Notes: generated from the letters alone by a model not told the origin. DNA of 64,000 nt from Hirsutella rhossiliensis (GCF_020360975.1 NW_025408669.1:4340001-4404000); one strand, 5' to 3'; positions 45,858 to 58,114 are shown, counted from the stretch's first letter. Program-made: numbers and translations.

Positions 45858-46818
45858 CTACTCGAGCGCATTCATCTTATCCCCCAACGACCGAGCCAAG
45901 GCACGGGTCTCGTCTCCGAACCGCTCATCGCCCGCAATAAAGGACAGCTGTTCCTTCCACTGCCCCCAGTTTTGCATGGTCCACAATGCCTCACCAGCAT
46001 TCGCCTTGCACTGCTTGTATACCCAGCTGCGCGCCTGGTCCGGTGCCAACCACTGCGACGCAGCTACAAGATCGGCCGCAATTCTCTGTGGACCACCCTT
46101 CTTGCGTTCCTTGAGATCAGGATACGTAAGCGCCGAGGGCAGGATGTAGGACAGCGCAGATACGGCGCTGCAGTCAATCAGGTCCAATGTCGTGAGGCGT
46201 GCGATAAAGGCTTGGAGGTTTCGCCAGCGGAGTTGGAACTCAGAGCCGGGCGTCTCTACCTCGGAGAAGGGGTATGCGAATTCTGTGAACGGTCAGTTTC
46301 AGCGCTTGGTTGGCGACAGGGAGGATGCATGGCGTACCCTCGGCTTCTCGTTGGAACCTCTGCGCCAAGTATTGCGTCGAGCGAGTGCCAAATGGCCATA
46401 GTGAATATGTCTCATCCAAGACAGGCTCATGTGAGTTGTCATAGCTCAGGCCAGGCACTTGATGCTTCGGAATAGCCTTGAGCGCCTCAATAAATCCAAC
46501 GAGGGCATTCTGCGCAGCGTGGGCGGGCGGATAGGCGGAGCACACTGTCGCGATGGACCCGACGATCATATCGACATGTCTCGAGGGATTGGGCCCAAAG
46601 AGGTTCAAGCCATCTTTCTCTTCCTGGGTGAGCTGGCGGTCCTTTAGCTGGCGAAATCGCATCTTGGCTTCGCTGGTGACCCATTTGTCAATCTGGGTTG
46701 CAGCCTGCGACGGCGGCGTGGTTTGGGCGATGACGCCGTTGAGGATTTGCTTGTATGCGAGGTCCTCGGCGTCATCGTCACCGTCAAAGAGTCGAGGGTC
46801 GAGGTCTTGTGCGGCCAT
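45858..46818 (-). CDS. DUF3632 family protein
   Basis: This is an ascomycete-specific family of unknown function. Exons 46818-46338 and 46282-45858 give 301 residues, with no signal peptide or membrane helix. The N-terminal part (ILNGVIAQTTPPSQAATQIDKW) and the following helical region (VDMIVGSIATVCSAYPPAHAAQ) are the features by which I recognise the family. The C-terminal half is also predicted helical, with several conserved Trp (WLAPDQARSWVYKQC). Such genes are often found singly in large fungal paralogue groups. No role can be given from the sequence. Confidence 0.8.
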
Positions 46819-48087
46819 GGCAGTGATTCTCGATGATGGTGCGAGAGTAGGTGGGCAGGTCTTGTCAACTTGGGCAGATTCAAGGGGCAAATGTCTTCAT
46901 CCCATCAGGCCACCAACACTGGCAGGAGCACGCACGTGTCACACAGCGGCCGGTACGTCATCGCCCGCGTGTGTACGGAGTTACTGTACGGTAAGAGCAA
47001 ACGAGCAAACGAGCAAACAAAGGTGCATGGCCGTGTTGCCCCAGAATACCTTGTACTGTAAACCGTGGCGCCCTGAAGATCCTCCGCAGGGGCCTCCTAA
47101 CAACATAAAAATAGCCCAAGTATTAATTACTGTACCTTTAGGCATAAGTGAACTGGCAAGGTCGGGCCTTTTGCCCGGCATGTGACGGATCAATAACTAA
47201 CTACTAGTCTACTAGCAGGGCACCCGCCGACAACGCTGGTGTTTCTGTGGCTCTATATACTACCTATATCGACGCGAATAATAATCCACGAATCCACGAG
47301 GCGGCCGTACAAGCTGTAGGGTTTTGTCCATGAATACGAAGTATCGACCCTAACTGCAAGCAGAAGGTGTCTCGGCTCGCGACTGCTGGGCTGTATCTGC
47401 ACTGTAAGCCCAAGTACCCCAAGCGCCCCTGTTATGGTGACATGCGGCGGCCGAAAGAGGCGACTTCGGGAACATGGAGCGCCGGTGAGATTTTAGTAGA
47501 TTCGGGGTAACCCGGTGTACATGACGGAAGCTCTGCCAAACTTGATTCGTCTCTGCTCACTGCATGCCGTGACCTTGTACCGGTAATTATTCCTATCCCT
47601 TTGCAGTAGAGGTCCCGAGGCATCTCTCCGGCATCTTGGCCACTCAGAGGCCGCACGCTGAGCTGCACGTCGATTGCCGCCCAATCCATGCAATGACAGA
47701 AGTCCTTTAATCTTTTGACTACTTACATAGCAGTACCTCGCCTTCTCGTAATCATGTATGGCAGGTCAGGTCACCCAGGGTATAGGTATAGCAGGAGATA
47801 CAGGGGTTGTCTGGGGCGAGAACATGCTTGCCGCCTGCGGTCCTCCAAGAGCATGGTTCTAGATTGCACTCCCTCCTGCAGCGTAAGCTGAGTCCTGACT
47901 CTATTATTCGACCACCCTGTCTCTGCACTAAACACCTTGCATCGAGCACCATGTACGAGGGAGTGAGAGCCGGCAGGGTATGCATTGTCTTGTATTAGAG
48001 ACATCTATATAGCTTCATCTCCTCCTCCCCATAACCACCACATCTCTCCTTTTCTCAGTTCTTTTTAATTTCCATTAAACAGTCAAC
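46819..48087. other. Intergenic, promoter of the ribotoxin-like gene at its right end
   Basis: No supported gene. A three-copy GAGCAAAC repeat lies near 46997-47020. Confidence 0.55.
48005..48012 (+). promoter_or_regulatory. TATA box of the ribotoxin-like RNase gene
   Basis: CTATATAG lies about 80 bp before the ATG and is followed by a CT-rich stretch, the usual fungal strong-promoter arrangement. Confidence 0.6.
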
Positions 48088-48651
48088 ATGAAGCTCCTCA
48101 TTGCCGTCTTCGCCGCAGCCGTCTTGAACGCTCCAGCTCTCGCTGCTCCTGTCGAAGCTGACGGGGTCCGCCTGGAAGAGCGCGCTCCTGTAAGCTTCGA
48201 CCGGATGCTGCTCTCTCTGAGAAACCCTGTTGTAGTCTTTGCAACGTTAACTTGCCTTTAGATCGTCACCTGCAAACCCAAGCTCAACGGCAAGACTGAA
48301 AAGATATTCAAGGTCGATGTAGCCACTGCCCAGGCCGAAGCCAGGACGGCTGGCCTCACCACCGGCAAGAGCGGCGACCCTCACCGTTACTTCAACGGAG
48401 ACCACATCAACTTCGGCGTCCACAACTGTGACAAGAAGGACGCCATCCTCTGGGAGTACCCCATCTTCTGGGTCGGCAAGAACGCCAGGTGGGAGAAGGA
48501 CGTCAAGACGGACAAGCAAAAGGGTGGTGCTACTCCCATCCGGGTGGTTTATGCTAATAGCAACGGTGGTGTTCAGTATTGTGGTGTCATGACCCACAGT
48601 GAGGTTAACGACAAGAACCAGGGACTGAAGTTCTTCCAGAAGTGCACCTGA
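48088..48651 (+). CDS. Secreted ribonuclease of the ribotoxin (hirsutellin/anisoplin-like) type
   Basis: Ribotoxins are secreted RNases that cut the sarcin/ricin loop of large-subunit rRNA. Exons 48088-48189 and 48262-48651 give 163 residues: a signal peptide (to about residue 20, ending in ALA), a short propeptide ending near EERAP, and a mature part of about 130 residues. Putative catalytic residues of the RNase N1/T1 fold are His in DPHRYF, Glu in WEYP, Arg in PIRVVY and His in CGVMTH. Four Cys in the mature part suit two disulfides. The size and overall pattern match the short ribotoxins of insect-pathogenic Hypocreales rather than the sarcin type. The reading frame is intact. A non-toxic extracellular T1-like RNase is the alternative. 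Confidence 0.87.
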
Positions 48652-49087
48652 ACTGTAGCATACAGGTTTGTATAGTGTACGCTCGGTTTACTATAGTCAA
48701 ATTATACGCTCAAGTTTAGACAAACGGGCAGCAGCCGCCGCATATCTTGTTGTAAATGTTATTCAACTATAGTAGAGCTTTGAAAGCTTATTCAAGTCGC
48801 TCTTTTAGCCCCAGGTAGAACAGACAGCTATACAAGGATGTCTCTTTATAACTAGCGTAGAAGAATAGTTTAACAAATAGATGATTATTCTATAAAAAGC
48901 CTAGAGCGTACATTCCTTTCTCATACCCTCCTCGGTTGGGGGGGTTACGCGTGATATCACGTGATGCCTCCATGGCCCTGCACCTCTAGATCTGACAGTT
49001 GGCCCAACTTCCAAGCAACTACGTCGGCTGTCATCGCTTTTACCTAAGCAGTGCTCTACTCTCCCTACATCGCATCCATTCATTTCA
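48652..49087. other. Intergenic
   Basis: No supported gene between the ribotoxin-like gene and the kinase-like gene. Confidence 0.55.
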
Positions 49088-50003
49088 ATGCCACAAACTA
49101 GCGATAAGGTTGAAGTTCCCGATGCCATACTGGAAAACGAAGTAGTAGGCTATGGCATCTCGTCCTGGGTCTTGCGGTTCGACGCTGTAGCAAAATGCTA
49201 CTTGTCCACCGAGCCACACTTACGAGAGAGGGAAATCGCTGTCTACGAGCGCCTGACGCCTCCCGATGCCGAGCCTCACGATGCCATTCTTCCCTTTTAT
49301 GGAGTTCTGGACGGGCGGAGTGTACTTCTCCAATTCGCGCGGAATGGCTCCATCAGACAGTATTACGCGAAACACAACCACGATACCCCTTTACATACTC
49401 GCCTCCATTGGGCAGAGCAGATTACTACTGCCATCGTCTTCCTCCTATCAAAAGGCGTTCTCCACGGCGATATATCATGCAACAACGTCTTTATAGACGA
49501 AGCCCTTGACGCTAAGCTCGGAGATTTTGCGGGTTCATCAATCGACGGACTGCCATTCTTGACGGTGTATGAGACTAGCCACAGTCTCCCTGATAATTCA
49601 TCCGTGTCGGTAAAGCGAGAAATCTTTGCCTTAGGCTCAACATTCTACGAGATAATGTCAGGCCATCGGCCATTTGATGGCATGGGCGATTGCGAGGTTG
49701 AGAGCTTGTTTAGACAGGGGCGTTTCCCAGATCTGCAACAGTTACGAGCATTAGGCACAGTTATTTCCAAGTGCTGGGACGGGAAATACAGCATCGTGGA
49801 AGACATTTTGCAGGAAATCAAACAAGGTATGGTTGCTTTCGGGTTGCTACACAGTGTCTCGCTAACAACACTTAGAGCGTGGTCGACTCAGCTCTATGGC
49901 ATCCAGAGACAAGCGTACGCGCAGCTTTTCAGTCGAAGGTCCTCTCATGCTTGCCCTATTCGCCGTCCTGCCTATTGCATTGTTGATCAGGTATCGCAAA
50001 TAA
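49088..50003 (+). CDS. Protein kinase-like protein with C-terminal membrane anchor
   Basis: Exons 49088-49826 and 49876-50003 (48- to 49-bp intron) give 288 residues. A compact kinase domain is visible: a possible ATP-lysine in AVAKCYL, helix-C Glu in REREIAVYERL, the catalytic loop HGDISCNNVFID (Arg of HRD replaced by Gly) and the metal site GDFAGS (Gly of DFG replaced by Ala). These variants are common in a fungal kinase-like family. After splicing, the C-terminus is a hydrophobic helix followed by a basic end (LMLALFAVLPIALLIRYRK), so the protein is predicted to be tail-anchored. Reading through the intron would lose this helix. Catalytic activity is uncertain. Confidence 0.78.
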
Positions 50004-51423
50004 GCCGCGCACTTCCAACAGGCTTCGAGGACTACCGCTGAGTAACCTCTGGTGGGCATTGTGGACAATCTCCGGGCCGTTTTGAGGATCCAAGAACAAT
50101 GATCTTTCCCGTGCCGTCCGTCTCTTGTTTTGCATCGGGACAGAAATGGCCCCGTGCCTTGGCTTTGCGGCACTCTTTCCAAGATCGATGGATATGTGTG
50201 TGTTTGGTGCCGGATTGTCTGCACTTTTCGTGGTAGTATGTCTGATCGAGATATTTGCACATCTTTAAGGCTTAAAGGCTGGTTTCGTGTATATTCAAGA
50301 CCAGTTGACAACATACGCGAGTTCCCAAGAGTAAGTCTAGCCTGAGAGGGGGGACGCCTTTATGTCCGGAGAAGGAACCCTTGAGCCTTACGGAAGCGCT
50401 TGTCCACCTGACATGAGCAGAACTGTTGGGAGCAGGCTGGATTGATGTAAATGTGGTCGCTAGGCAGAAGCCGTGAACCTCGACGGAGACTCTAGCCGAG
50501 GCGATGTAGCATCGAGGGTTAGACAGACGTGTTGGGTACCTCAGTCTGTTGTTCCCAGACCACATTTCCGCACGCATTTGAGGGGACGGGACAAAGATGT
50601 AGCATGCACCTCGAGATGGATGCTGCGGACCTCTCATCTTGCCCCCAGCAAGTCGCTAAGCACATACACACAGTGTGACTGTTGGCAAGGGCCACACTAA
50701 GAATATCATCAGTGGGTTTAGTAGAGTCAGGACTCAGGATCTCATGCAAGCACTGTGCTCTCGAACCGGTGGTTGACCGGGCGAACTAAACCCGGCAGAA
50801 CATGGCTCGCACGGCATACCACAACGTGAACTACAGACGGCCCCGTGGACGGCCTCGCAGAATGCAAACACGCCATGCAGCGCCTCTCCTGAATGGTACA
50901 GAAGACTGCGCGTCAGGACCAACGGCATCAGCCTACCCAATAAACTGCCGATATGTCAGCGCGTGCTGCAAGGCCAACCTCAAGCAACCCAATCCAGTGC
51001 ACACCTACATGACTGCGGTAAGGGCTGTTGCCTAGACTTGGGTCAGCCTTGTCCTTTAAGCGCCCGTCTTTTCTGCAGTACGGTAACTATCCAGTCATGG
51101 TGCCACTCAATGTCTCCAATTTCTGGGTCTACCCATGTCTGAAAGCTTGCTGCGTGCGTACAAGACCGCCAGTCGGCCGCCCATCTAGACTGTTATCGCT
51201 CGACAACCATCGACATCTCTGCTCTTCAGCACCTGCTCGACCGGCACAAACCCCGTGTTGCGATAGCCAGCATCCGGCGCGTAGCAGACGGTTCTCCGAC
51301 TTTTCGCTCCAGGTTAAACTGTCGCTAGAATGAGAAGGACCTCGTTCAGTCTCATCTCGATAAGGGACAAATATTCCCAATGAGAGAGACGGCTGATGAC
51401 TAGTGCTCGCTATAGTTGTCTCA
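50004..51423. other. Intergenic, no supported gene
   Basis: About 1.4 kb between the kinase-like gene and the 3' end of the SRPK-type gene. Open frames are short and without domains. Confidence 0.5.
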
Positions 51424-51667
51424 TTACCACATGCTGTAATTCAACCAAGGATCATTTAGCAGGTCGGCGGCCGCTGCACGCTCCTCGGGTACCCAGCAAA
51501 GCATCCTCCTCATAAACTTGAGAAAGAGGTCGGCATTGTTTTCTTCGAGAACACATCTAGGCAGCTCGCTCTCTGAGCTGCGTCCCTTGCATATCAAATC
51601 GTTGCGTATAAACGTACCTATTCGGAGAATAAATATTAGTAACAACTAAAGTCGGAATAAAATCAGA

Positions 51668-51672
51668 CCTAC
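51668..51672. repeat. Left target-site duplication of the copia element (CCTAC)
   Basis: Repeated at 58115-58119. On the gene strand it is GTAGG, the first five bases of the kinase intron. Confidence 0.9.
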
Positions 51673-51962
51673 TCTCAAGCAGTGGCTTAAGAGCACAGTG
51701 GAAGAAATAGGGGCATAGAAAGGTGAATTTAGTGATATATGTCTTGGTCTATCTATTGGGACAAGGGAGGGGCTTATATAGGTACAGTGACCACACATAG
51801 CTAGCTAAAAGAGGGCAATAGGATGTTCCTATACCTAAGTCAAGCCTATATAGTGTCCTTAGGCTAGGGGAGTTATATTATTTAGGCAGGCTTCCTTATG
51901 CATGACTATTGGGTCTACTAAGCATGACTGTGGCCACTTATGCCTACTCTCTCTCCTCAACA
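51673..51962 (-). repeat. 3' LTR of the copia element
   Basis: 290 bp, beginning TGTTGAGG on the element strand. Compared with the other LTR it has T/A at 11 positions, all right of about 51845, that is, on the interior side. Confidence 0.92.
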
Positions 51963-51972
51963 CACCCCCTTA
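51963..51972 (-). other. Polypurine tract of the copia element
   Basis: TAAGGGGGTG on the element strand abuts the 3' LTR. Confidence 0.7.
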
Positions 51973-54900
51973 TCACGCCAGCTTCTAGATAGTGGGGCAA
52001 TAGGTAGAGGAGGGTTCGGTCTAATAAATATAAGGTTATTCCGATATTAAATTCGGCTGCTTTATTGTCTGTTTAAGGAGGTTGTCTAAAAATAGGGGAG
52101 GCTCCTAATTATATCCTATAAAAAAGGGAAGGTAAATATAGTAAAAGGCAAAAGCCGGGACCCGAGAGGATAGGATATAAGGAGAACCCTCCTCCGTATA
52201 TCCTATCTCCTCGGGCCCCTAAGTTCGTTAACCGCGCCCCCCCTAGGGCGTGGTCACATAACCTGCTCTTCCGCCCTAGGGGGAGTCGAACTTACGATTA
52301 ATAGGGTCACACAACCTACTCTTACCGTTTAACTAGTAGTTGCAAGTTATATTTATAACCTTCCTTATAAGGAGGGGGGGCATGGCGGGGCATCCCTTTA
52401 GGTGGCCTAGGTACCGTAGTACCTTTACCGGCGACGTTGTTTTTTTAGGATAAAAGTAATCCTAAAGGTAGGCTTTCTAATAATATATTCCTTATATTAA
52501 TTAGTTTTAATTTAGTAAAGCTATCGCGATTATCGTAAGTTTAAGCGCTATAGTATTATGCTAATTAAGGGGTAGTCTAGTAATAGCTTTACTTCTTAGT
52601 AGTAAATAGGGCTAACTTCTACCCCCTAGATCTTTATAGTTTCTTAACTAAATTAAGATCTAACTACGCTATTAGAATCCCTTAATCTTAGTGCATATAG
52701 TAGTGCTCTTATTATCGGGATCCGGCGATTATCGAGTTCGCTATAGTAGGGAGACATCACGCCTTAATACGGTAGTTAGGTATATTATCTCTTAATATAT
52801 CTTCTAGCCGTATTACTAGTCTTAGTTGCTTAATAAAGCTCTAATACTTCTAGTATATAAGCGCCTTCGTTATGCTATTAGCTAGGTTATCTGCTAATGC
52901 GATCTAGCTAACTTATATCCGATCTTACTATACCTCCTAATAAAGCTAGTGTCTATAAACGTTAACGTGCTTAAGGTTCGTCTTAAGCTTCGCGCTTAAT
53001 TTAGTTAGAAGCCTAATAGTCTAAAGGTTATTATACTAGAGCTCTATAGTCCCTTTAATACTAATGCTAAGCTCCTTAATTAGTCGGCTAAATACTACCT
53101 ATTCCTTAGCTATCTATAAGAGTGCTAATAATTTAGCTTCTATAGAGGACGTTATTATAGTAGCTTACTTAGTAGCTTTTTAGTTAATTAGCCTACTAAG
53201 GAGTAGGAATACGTATCCTTATAAGGACTTCCTAGTCACTAGGTTATCGGCGTATAAGGAGTCGGATATATATATTAGCCGCCTTATTAGGTTTATCGCC
53301 ATAAAGTAGATATAGCGGTTTCGTATAATAGAGGTAAGCTAGGCACTTACGTGCTTCGTGCTATAGCGCGCCTAGGTTATAATTATATTAGGCTAGCTTT
53401 CCGGCTATAAATACGATATCTAGCTTAGTATAAATTACTAGATAAATAAGCGACCTAATTAGAGAGAGATTCGTATATCTCTTCCTTTGGCCTGCTTTTC
53501 GTAGGGACGAGCTCTTCTATTATTAGCGGGATCTTAGGCTACGAAGGATATTATTATTAAGGATATAATATTTCTTCGCGGTCTTAGAGATATAGGAAGC
53601 TTACGAGAGCTATATCTTCTTAAGATCCCTATCCTTAATAATCTCGATACTAAGGAACTAGCGTAGCTCTCCTATATACGTAACGGTATATTTCTTCGTA
53701 ATAGCCTTATATAGCTCTTCTTAATCTTATTTTTGCCTTTTTAGATATATTATAACGATATTATCTACGAAGATAAAGATAATAACGCCCTTATAGACTA
53801 GTACGTAGGCGTCTTCTACTAGCTACTAGGCTCCTAGTTTAGTAAAGAAACTAAATATCTCTTTAAACTATAGCTTTAGAGAGATACGGAGCCCGTATAG
53901 TACTTTTAATAGCTTTAGGCATAGCCTAGGTATTAAGAATCCTAGTAGAGGCTAGTAATAGACTTCTTAGCGTAGGATTGCGTATAGAAATGCTATTTTT
54001 ACGTCGTATTATTCCGTCTCGAAGTCCTTAAGGTAGTAGAAGGCTATTAGTAGTCGAAATATTCGTGCTCGTAGGGTAGCTGCATATATATCCTCGTTAC
54101 CTTTAGGTTATAGGTCTCTACGAACTATAATACGTGCTTTAAAGCGTATAATATACCCCTATTTATCGGTCTTATATATAAAGACCTAACGTAAGGGGAT
54201 TAGGAAGTAACCTTTCTATTTAATAATAGCTTTTAGGATAGTCTTCTATATGCCCCTTACTAGGTTTTCCTCTATTTCGCGGTCTATAGCTTCCTTCTAC
54301 TCGTATGCGAATTCTAAAGCTATTGCCGCGTTAAAGGAGGTAGGGGGAGGCGGCATATCTTTAACGTAAAGCTTATGCTTACTTACCTTTGCGATAATAT
54401 TATTAATAAGGGATTTCTTAGGCCTACGAGCCCGTTTTCCTTTAATAACGTTGCTTAGGTTAATCCCTTATAACGTATCTTTTTATCTACGTTATTCTTA
54501 TATTTATAATATCCTTAAGCCGGCCTTACTAACCGCTAGGTTAAGGGTACGGGGTTCGGACTAGGGGTTATCTTCTTAAACCCGTACTATAATCGTTCCT
54601 TTACCCCCTAGGTTAAGAGGTATATTATTACGTTCGTCTTAAGGAGACGAGTCGATTAATATAGGTATCGTATCTTTAAGCTATCTCCCTAACGAGATAT
54701 AGGAGGTTGCTAGCTATAGTATCTATCATGCGTAGGAGGCATAGAGCTTAGTAACTCCGTGTTAAATATAGTATTAGGTAGAAGGGGTAACGTTAAAATC
54801 TCTGTCCCTAGGCCTACTATTTCCGGAGGGGAAAGATATATATATCTATATAATCCCTATAAGGGCGTCTTTAATCCTTAATCTTCCGGAGTATATAGGG

Positions 54901-57810
54901 GCAATAGGTCTTATAGGAGGGTAATTGCTTCTTCCGGCGTCTAACCGTTATCTATATTATCGTCGGATAAACTTAGTACCCTAAAGGTTTCGGGTTCCCC
55001 GCTATCTATAACGTCGGTTACGGCTATATCTCTAAGGATATCGTAGCTATATATTTAGACTAGCTAGGCTTACTCTTCTCTTTTTATATCGTAGCTTATA
55101 GACTCGTTAAACTATATATTAGCTAATACTATTAGTTTATTCTATCTAATTAACGGTATCTATATAACGTATTATTAAGTAGACCTATAGCCTACTAGGT
55201 AGCCGATATAAGCTCTCTACTTAAGGGGTAATTACGTCTTATATAACTTAATATATTCTAATACTATAATTATTATTAGGAACGCTATATAGCTAAAGAC
55301 CTTTAAATATATAATATCTAGTTTAATATCTTTAATATAGTAATATAGTAGATTATTTTCTTTTATCTAGGTCTACTAACGCTTATATAGGCTCTACTAG
55401 CTATAATTATATAATTCGAAGGGTGTTATATTAAGTAGGTATACCGCTATACGGTATATCTCTAGCTATAGCTCTTTTAGAAGCTTTAAGTTAAGCCTTA
55501 TAACCCTTGCTTTTTCCTTTACTATTGCCCTTAATCTTTCTACGTAACCGTTTTATATAGGCGTTAAAGGGGCTAACTATATAACTTATATCCCTCTATT
55601 AGTTATATAATCTATTTATTCTATTATTAAAAGAGCCCTTTCCCCGTTAGTAACTAATATAGTTATTTTAACTCCGTACTAGGTCTTAAGTAACGCTACA
55701 AAGTTATTAAAGATATCCCTAATACCCGTTTTTCTTTCTATTAGGTAATAGAACCTTATAGATATATCTATATAGGTAAATAGGGCGAAGTTCTTTTCCC
55801 CGTTATATGCTATTATAGGGCTAGGGTAAAGGTCGAAGCTAACTTATACCCCCGGACCTTTAGGCCTTAGGGATAGTATTTTTCTTAAGACTTCTCTCTT
55901 AGCTTTCCCTATTACGTATATCTAATAGCTATATATTATAGGGCCTTAAAGCTTAGTGCCTAGGCAGGCTTCTAATAGCTTCTCTAGTAATTTTAGACTA
56001 GGATGCCTAAAGCGGCGATGCTATAGGTGACCCACCCCCCTAGTTAGCGGCTTAGGCGCTTATATAACTGCGAATACCCGCTTATACTATAGGAGTATTC
56101 CTATTACGAATTAACCGTCGAAGTCGGTTAGTTTAATACGAACCTCCTTTATAGGTTCCGAATAGAGGTATCCTAGGAGCTAGTTCTAGAATATCCCTAC
56201 CGTTATCCCTAGCCTAGCTAAGAAGACACTTATCGGCATTTCTAGGATAAAGTAGGCATCTAGTAGGGTTATCTTTCTACCGTTAATTATAGGGATAACT
56301 ACTGTTCCTATTCCTTATACCTTAAAGGCTTAGTCTTTAACCTAGACTTCGTCGTTAGAACCCTACTTAAAGGTTCCTTCCTAGAACCAACCTAGGTTAT
56401 TAAAGAGGTTAATATCGGCCCCTAAGTCGTATATTAATTTATCGGTAAGTAACGACGTTCCCTTAGTAGCCGTGTTTACCCTAGATAGAGTAACCGTATT
56501 AATAGTCTTTCCTAGCCCGTTATTGCTAATAACAGTGTCTACTAGTTCTCTTCCTTTAGGGTGGGAATTAGGGGTCTAAGCTATGTATTTTACTTTCTCG
56601 TCTAAATAGTCCTTTAGCCGTTTTTCGATATTCTATTTAGCTAGATCACTTTATTTCTAGCCTATCGGGGGCTTCTTATTATATATCACCTATAGTAAGT
56701 AGCAATTTTCCTACTAGCTTATTAAGCTATTAACGTGCTGCTTATAGCTAGCGCATTTAGCTTAGGTGTCTAATTTCCTAGAGATTTAATTAGCGCTTCC
56801 CCTTTTTACGGGTAGTTACGACTTCTTCCTATAGGTATATTCTTATTTAAAGTTAGCGATTAGGTTCCTTAAGGGAAGTTAATCTTTGCCGTGTCTTTCG
56901 TTATAGAGGTCGAGAGCCCTTATTATTATAGACCAATATAGGTCCTACTCGTCTACCGCTATAAGAAAGTCCTATCTAATTCTTATATCGTTAAGTGTAT
57001 TAACCTTAAGGTCTCGTAAATCTATAATAATTTAGTCGAGCTATTCTACCTATGCTTTCTAGTCTCGCGTGCCTCTTTTATTAATAGAGGTCGTATATCT
57101 CTCGTAAATTAGCTTTTTCTCCTCTGCCCCTAAAGGCAGGGCTTGCTTCTTTAATTCCCTAATTTTCTCTCTTAGGCTATTATATATTAGGGTTATCCCC
57201 TAAAGCCCTTTACTAATCGTTTTCTTAATTAATTCTTCGAGTACGATTAGGGCTTTCTACTAGACCTTATAGCGATCGAATTATAGCTAGAACCTTTTCT
57301 CGAGGTTACGAAAGGAGTCCTTTATATCCTAGTATCGTTCGTTATAGCCTATTCGCCTCGCTAAGAACGCAGCCTCGGTTTCGTCTTCTTATTAGGATAG
57401 TCTCTCTCTAAGGTTAATAATAAATTGCTCCTAGTCCGGCCATTAGGGCTATTTAAGCTCCTTTATGCCGTCTAGGTTAGCATATTCCTAAATCTCGTAA
57501 GTCTAGGCCTACGATTTAATCCCCCTAATCTATAGGGTCTAATCGAGGCTTTCCTTTAGTCTTACGATATAATTATCCCCTCTTGCTTCCTTTAACGTTA
57601 TCTTAGGAAAATAAGGGGTTCTAGCTTAATAAGTAATATCCTTCTTTAAGGGATACGTAATTCGTGCAATTCGTGTATTTCTAGTAGTGCCCCTTAGTGT
57701 GGCTAGGTTCCTTACCTTAACACTATAATTTAAGCGTTATAACGGCGTTAATAGCTCGTAAATAGCTTTAAAGGTAATATCGGCGGGCAAAAGATAGTCT
57801 AGCCGTATAG

Positions 57811-57824
57811 GCCGGGCTCATAAC
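57811..57824 (-). other. Primer-binding site of the copia element, matching the initiator-tRNA anticodon arm
   Basis: The plus strand reads GCCGGGCTCATAAC directly before the LTR. GGGCTCATAAC is the anticodon stem-loop of initiator tRNA-Met. Copia-type elements can prime with a half-tRNA cut in this loop. Confidence 0.7.
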
Positions 57825-58114
57825 TCTCAAGCAGTGGCTTAAGAGCACAGTAGAAGAAATAGGGGCATAGAAAGGTAAATTTAGTAATATATATCTTAGT
57901 CTATCTATTGGGACAAGGGAGGGGCTTATATAGGTATAGTGACCACACATAGCTAGCTAAAAGAGGGCAATAGGATGTTCCTATACCTAAGTTAAGCCTG
58001 CATAGTGTCCTTGGGCTAGGGGAGTCATGTTGTTCAGGCAGGCTTCCTTGTGCATGACTATTGGGTCCACTGAGCATGACTGTGGCCACTTATGCCCACT
58101 CTCTCTCCTCAACA
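57825..58114 (-). repeat. 5' LTR of the copia element
   Basis: 290 bp. Compared with the 3' LTR it has T/A at seven positions, all left of about 57993, that is, on the interior side. The outer part looks unmutated. Confidence 0.92.

Larger units (their letters stand above)
51673..58114 (-). mobile_element. Ty1/copia LTR retrotransposon, heavily RIP-mutated
   Basis: This is a 6442-bp element with two 290-bp LTRs and a 5-bp target duplication. The interior is extremely AT-rich: CpA and TpG have almost vanished while CpG remains, the signature of RIP. Copia ancestry on the minus strand is still readable. The reverse transcriptase box FVDNIVI lies at about 53757-53771, where FVDDI-type is expected. 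A GAG-pre-integrase motif, HL*HRRFRHPSLK, lies at about 55985-56035, with the expected Trp codon turned into TAG. No open frame of useful length remains. It occupies an intron of the kinase gene in the same orientation. Confidence 0.93.

Noticed and set aside
51673..58114. Idea that the AT-rich block is a mitochondrial insertion or centromere fragment
   Set aside because: LTRs, a target duplication, copia motifs and CpA-specific mutation explain it fully.
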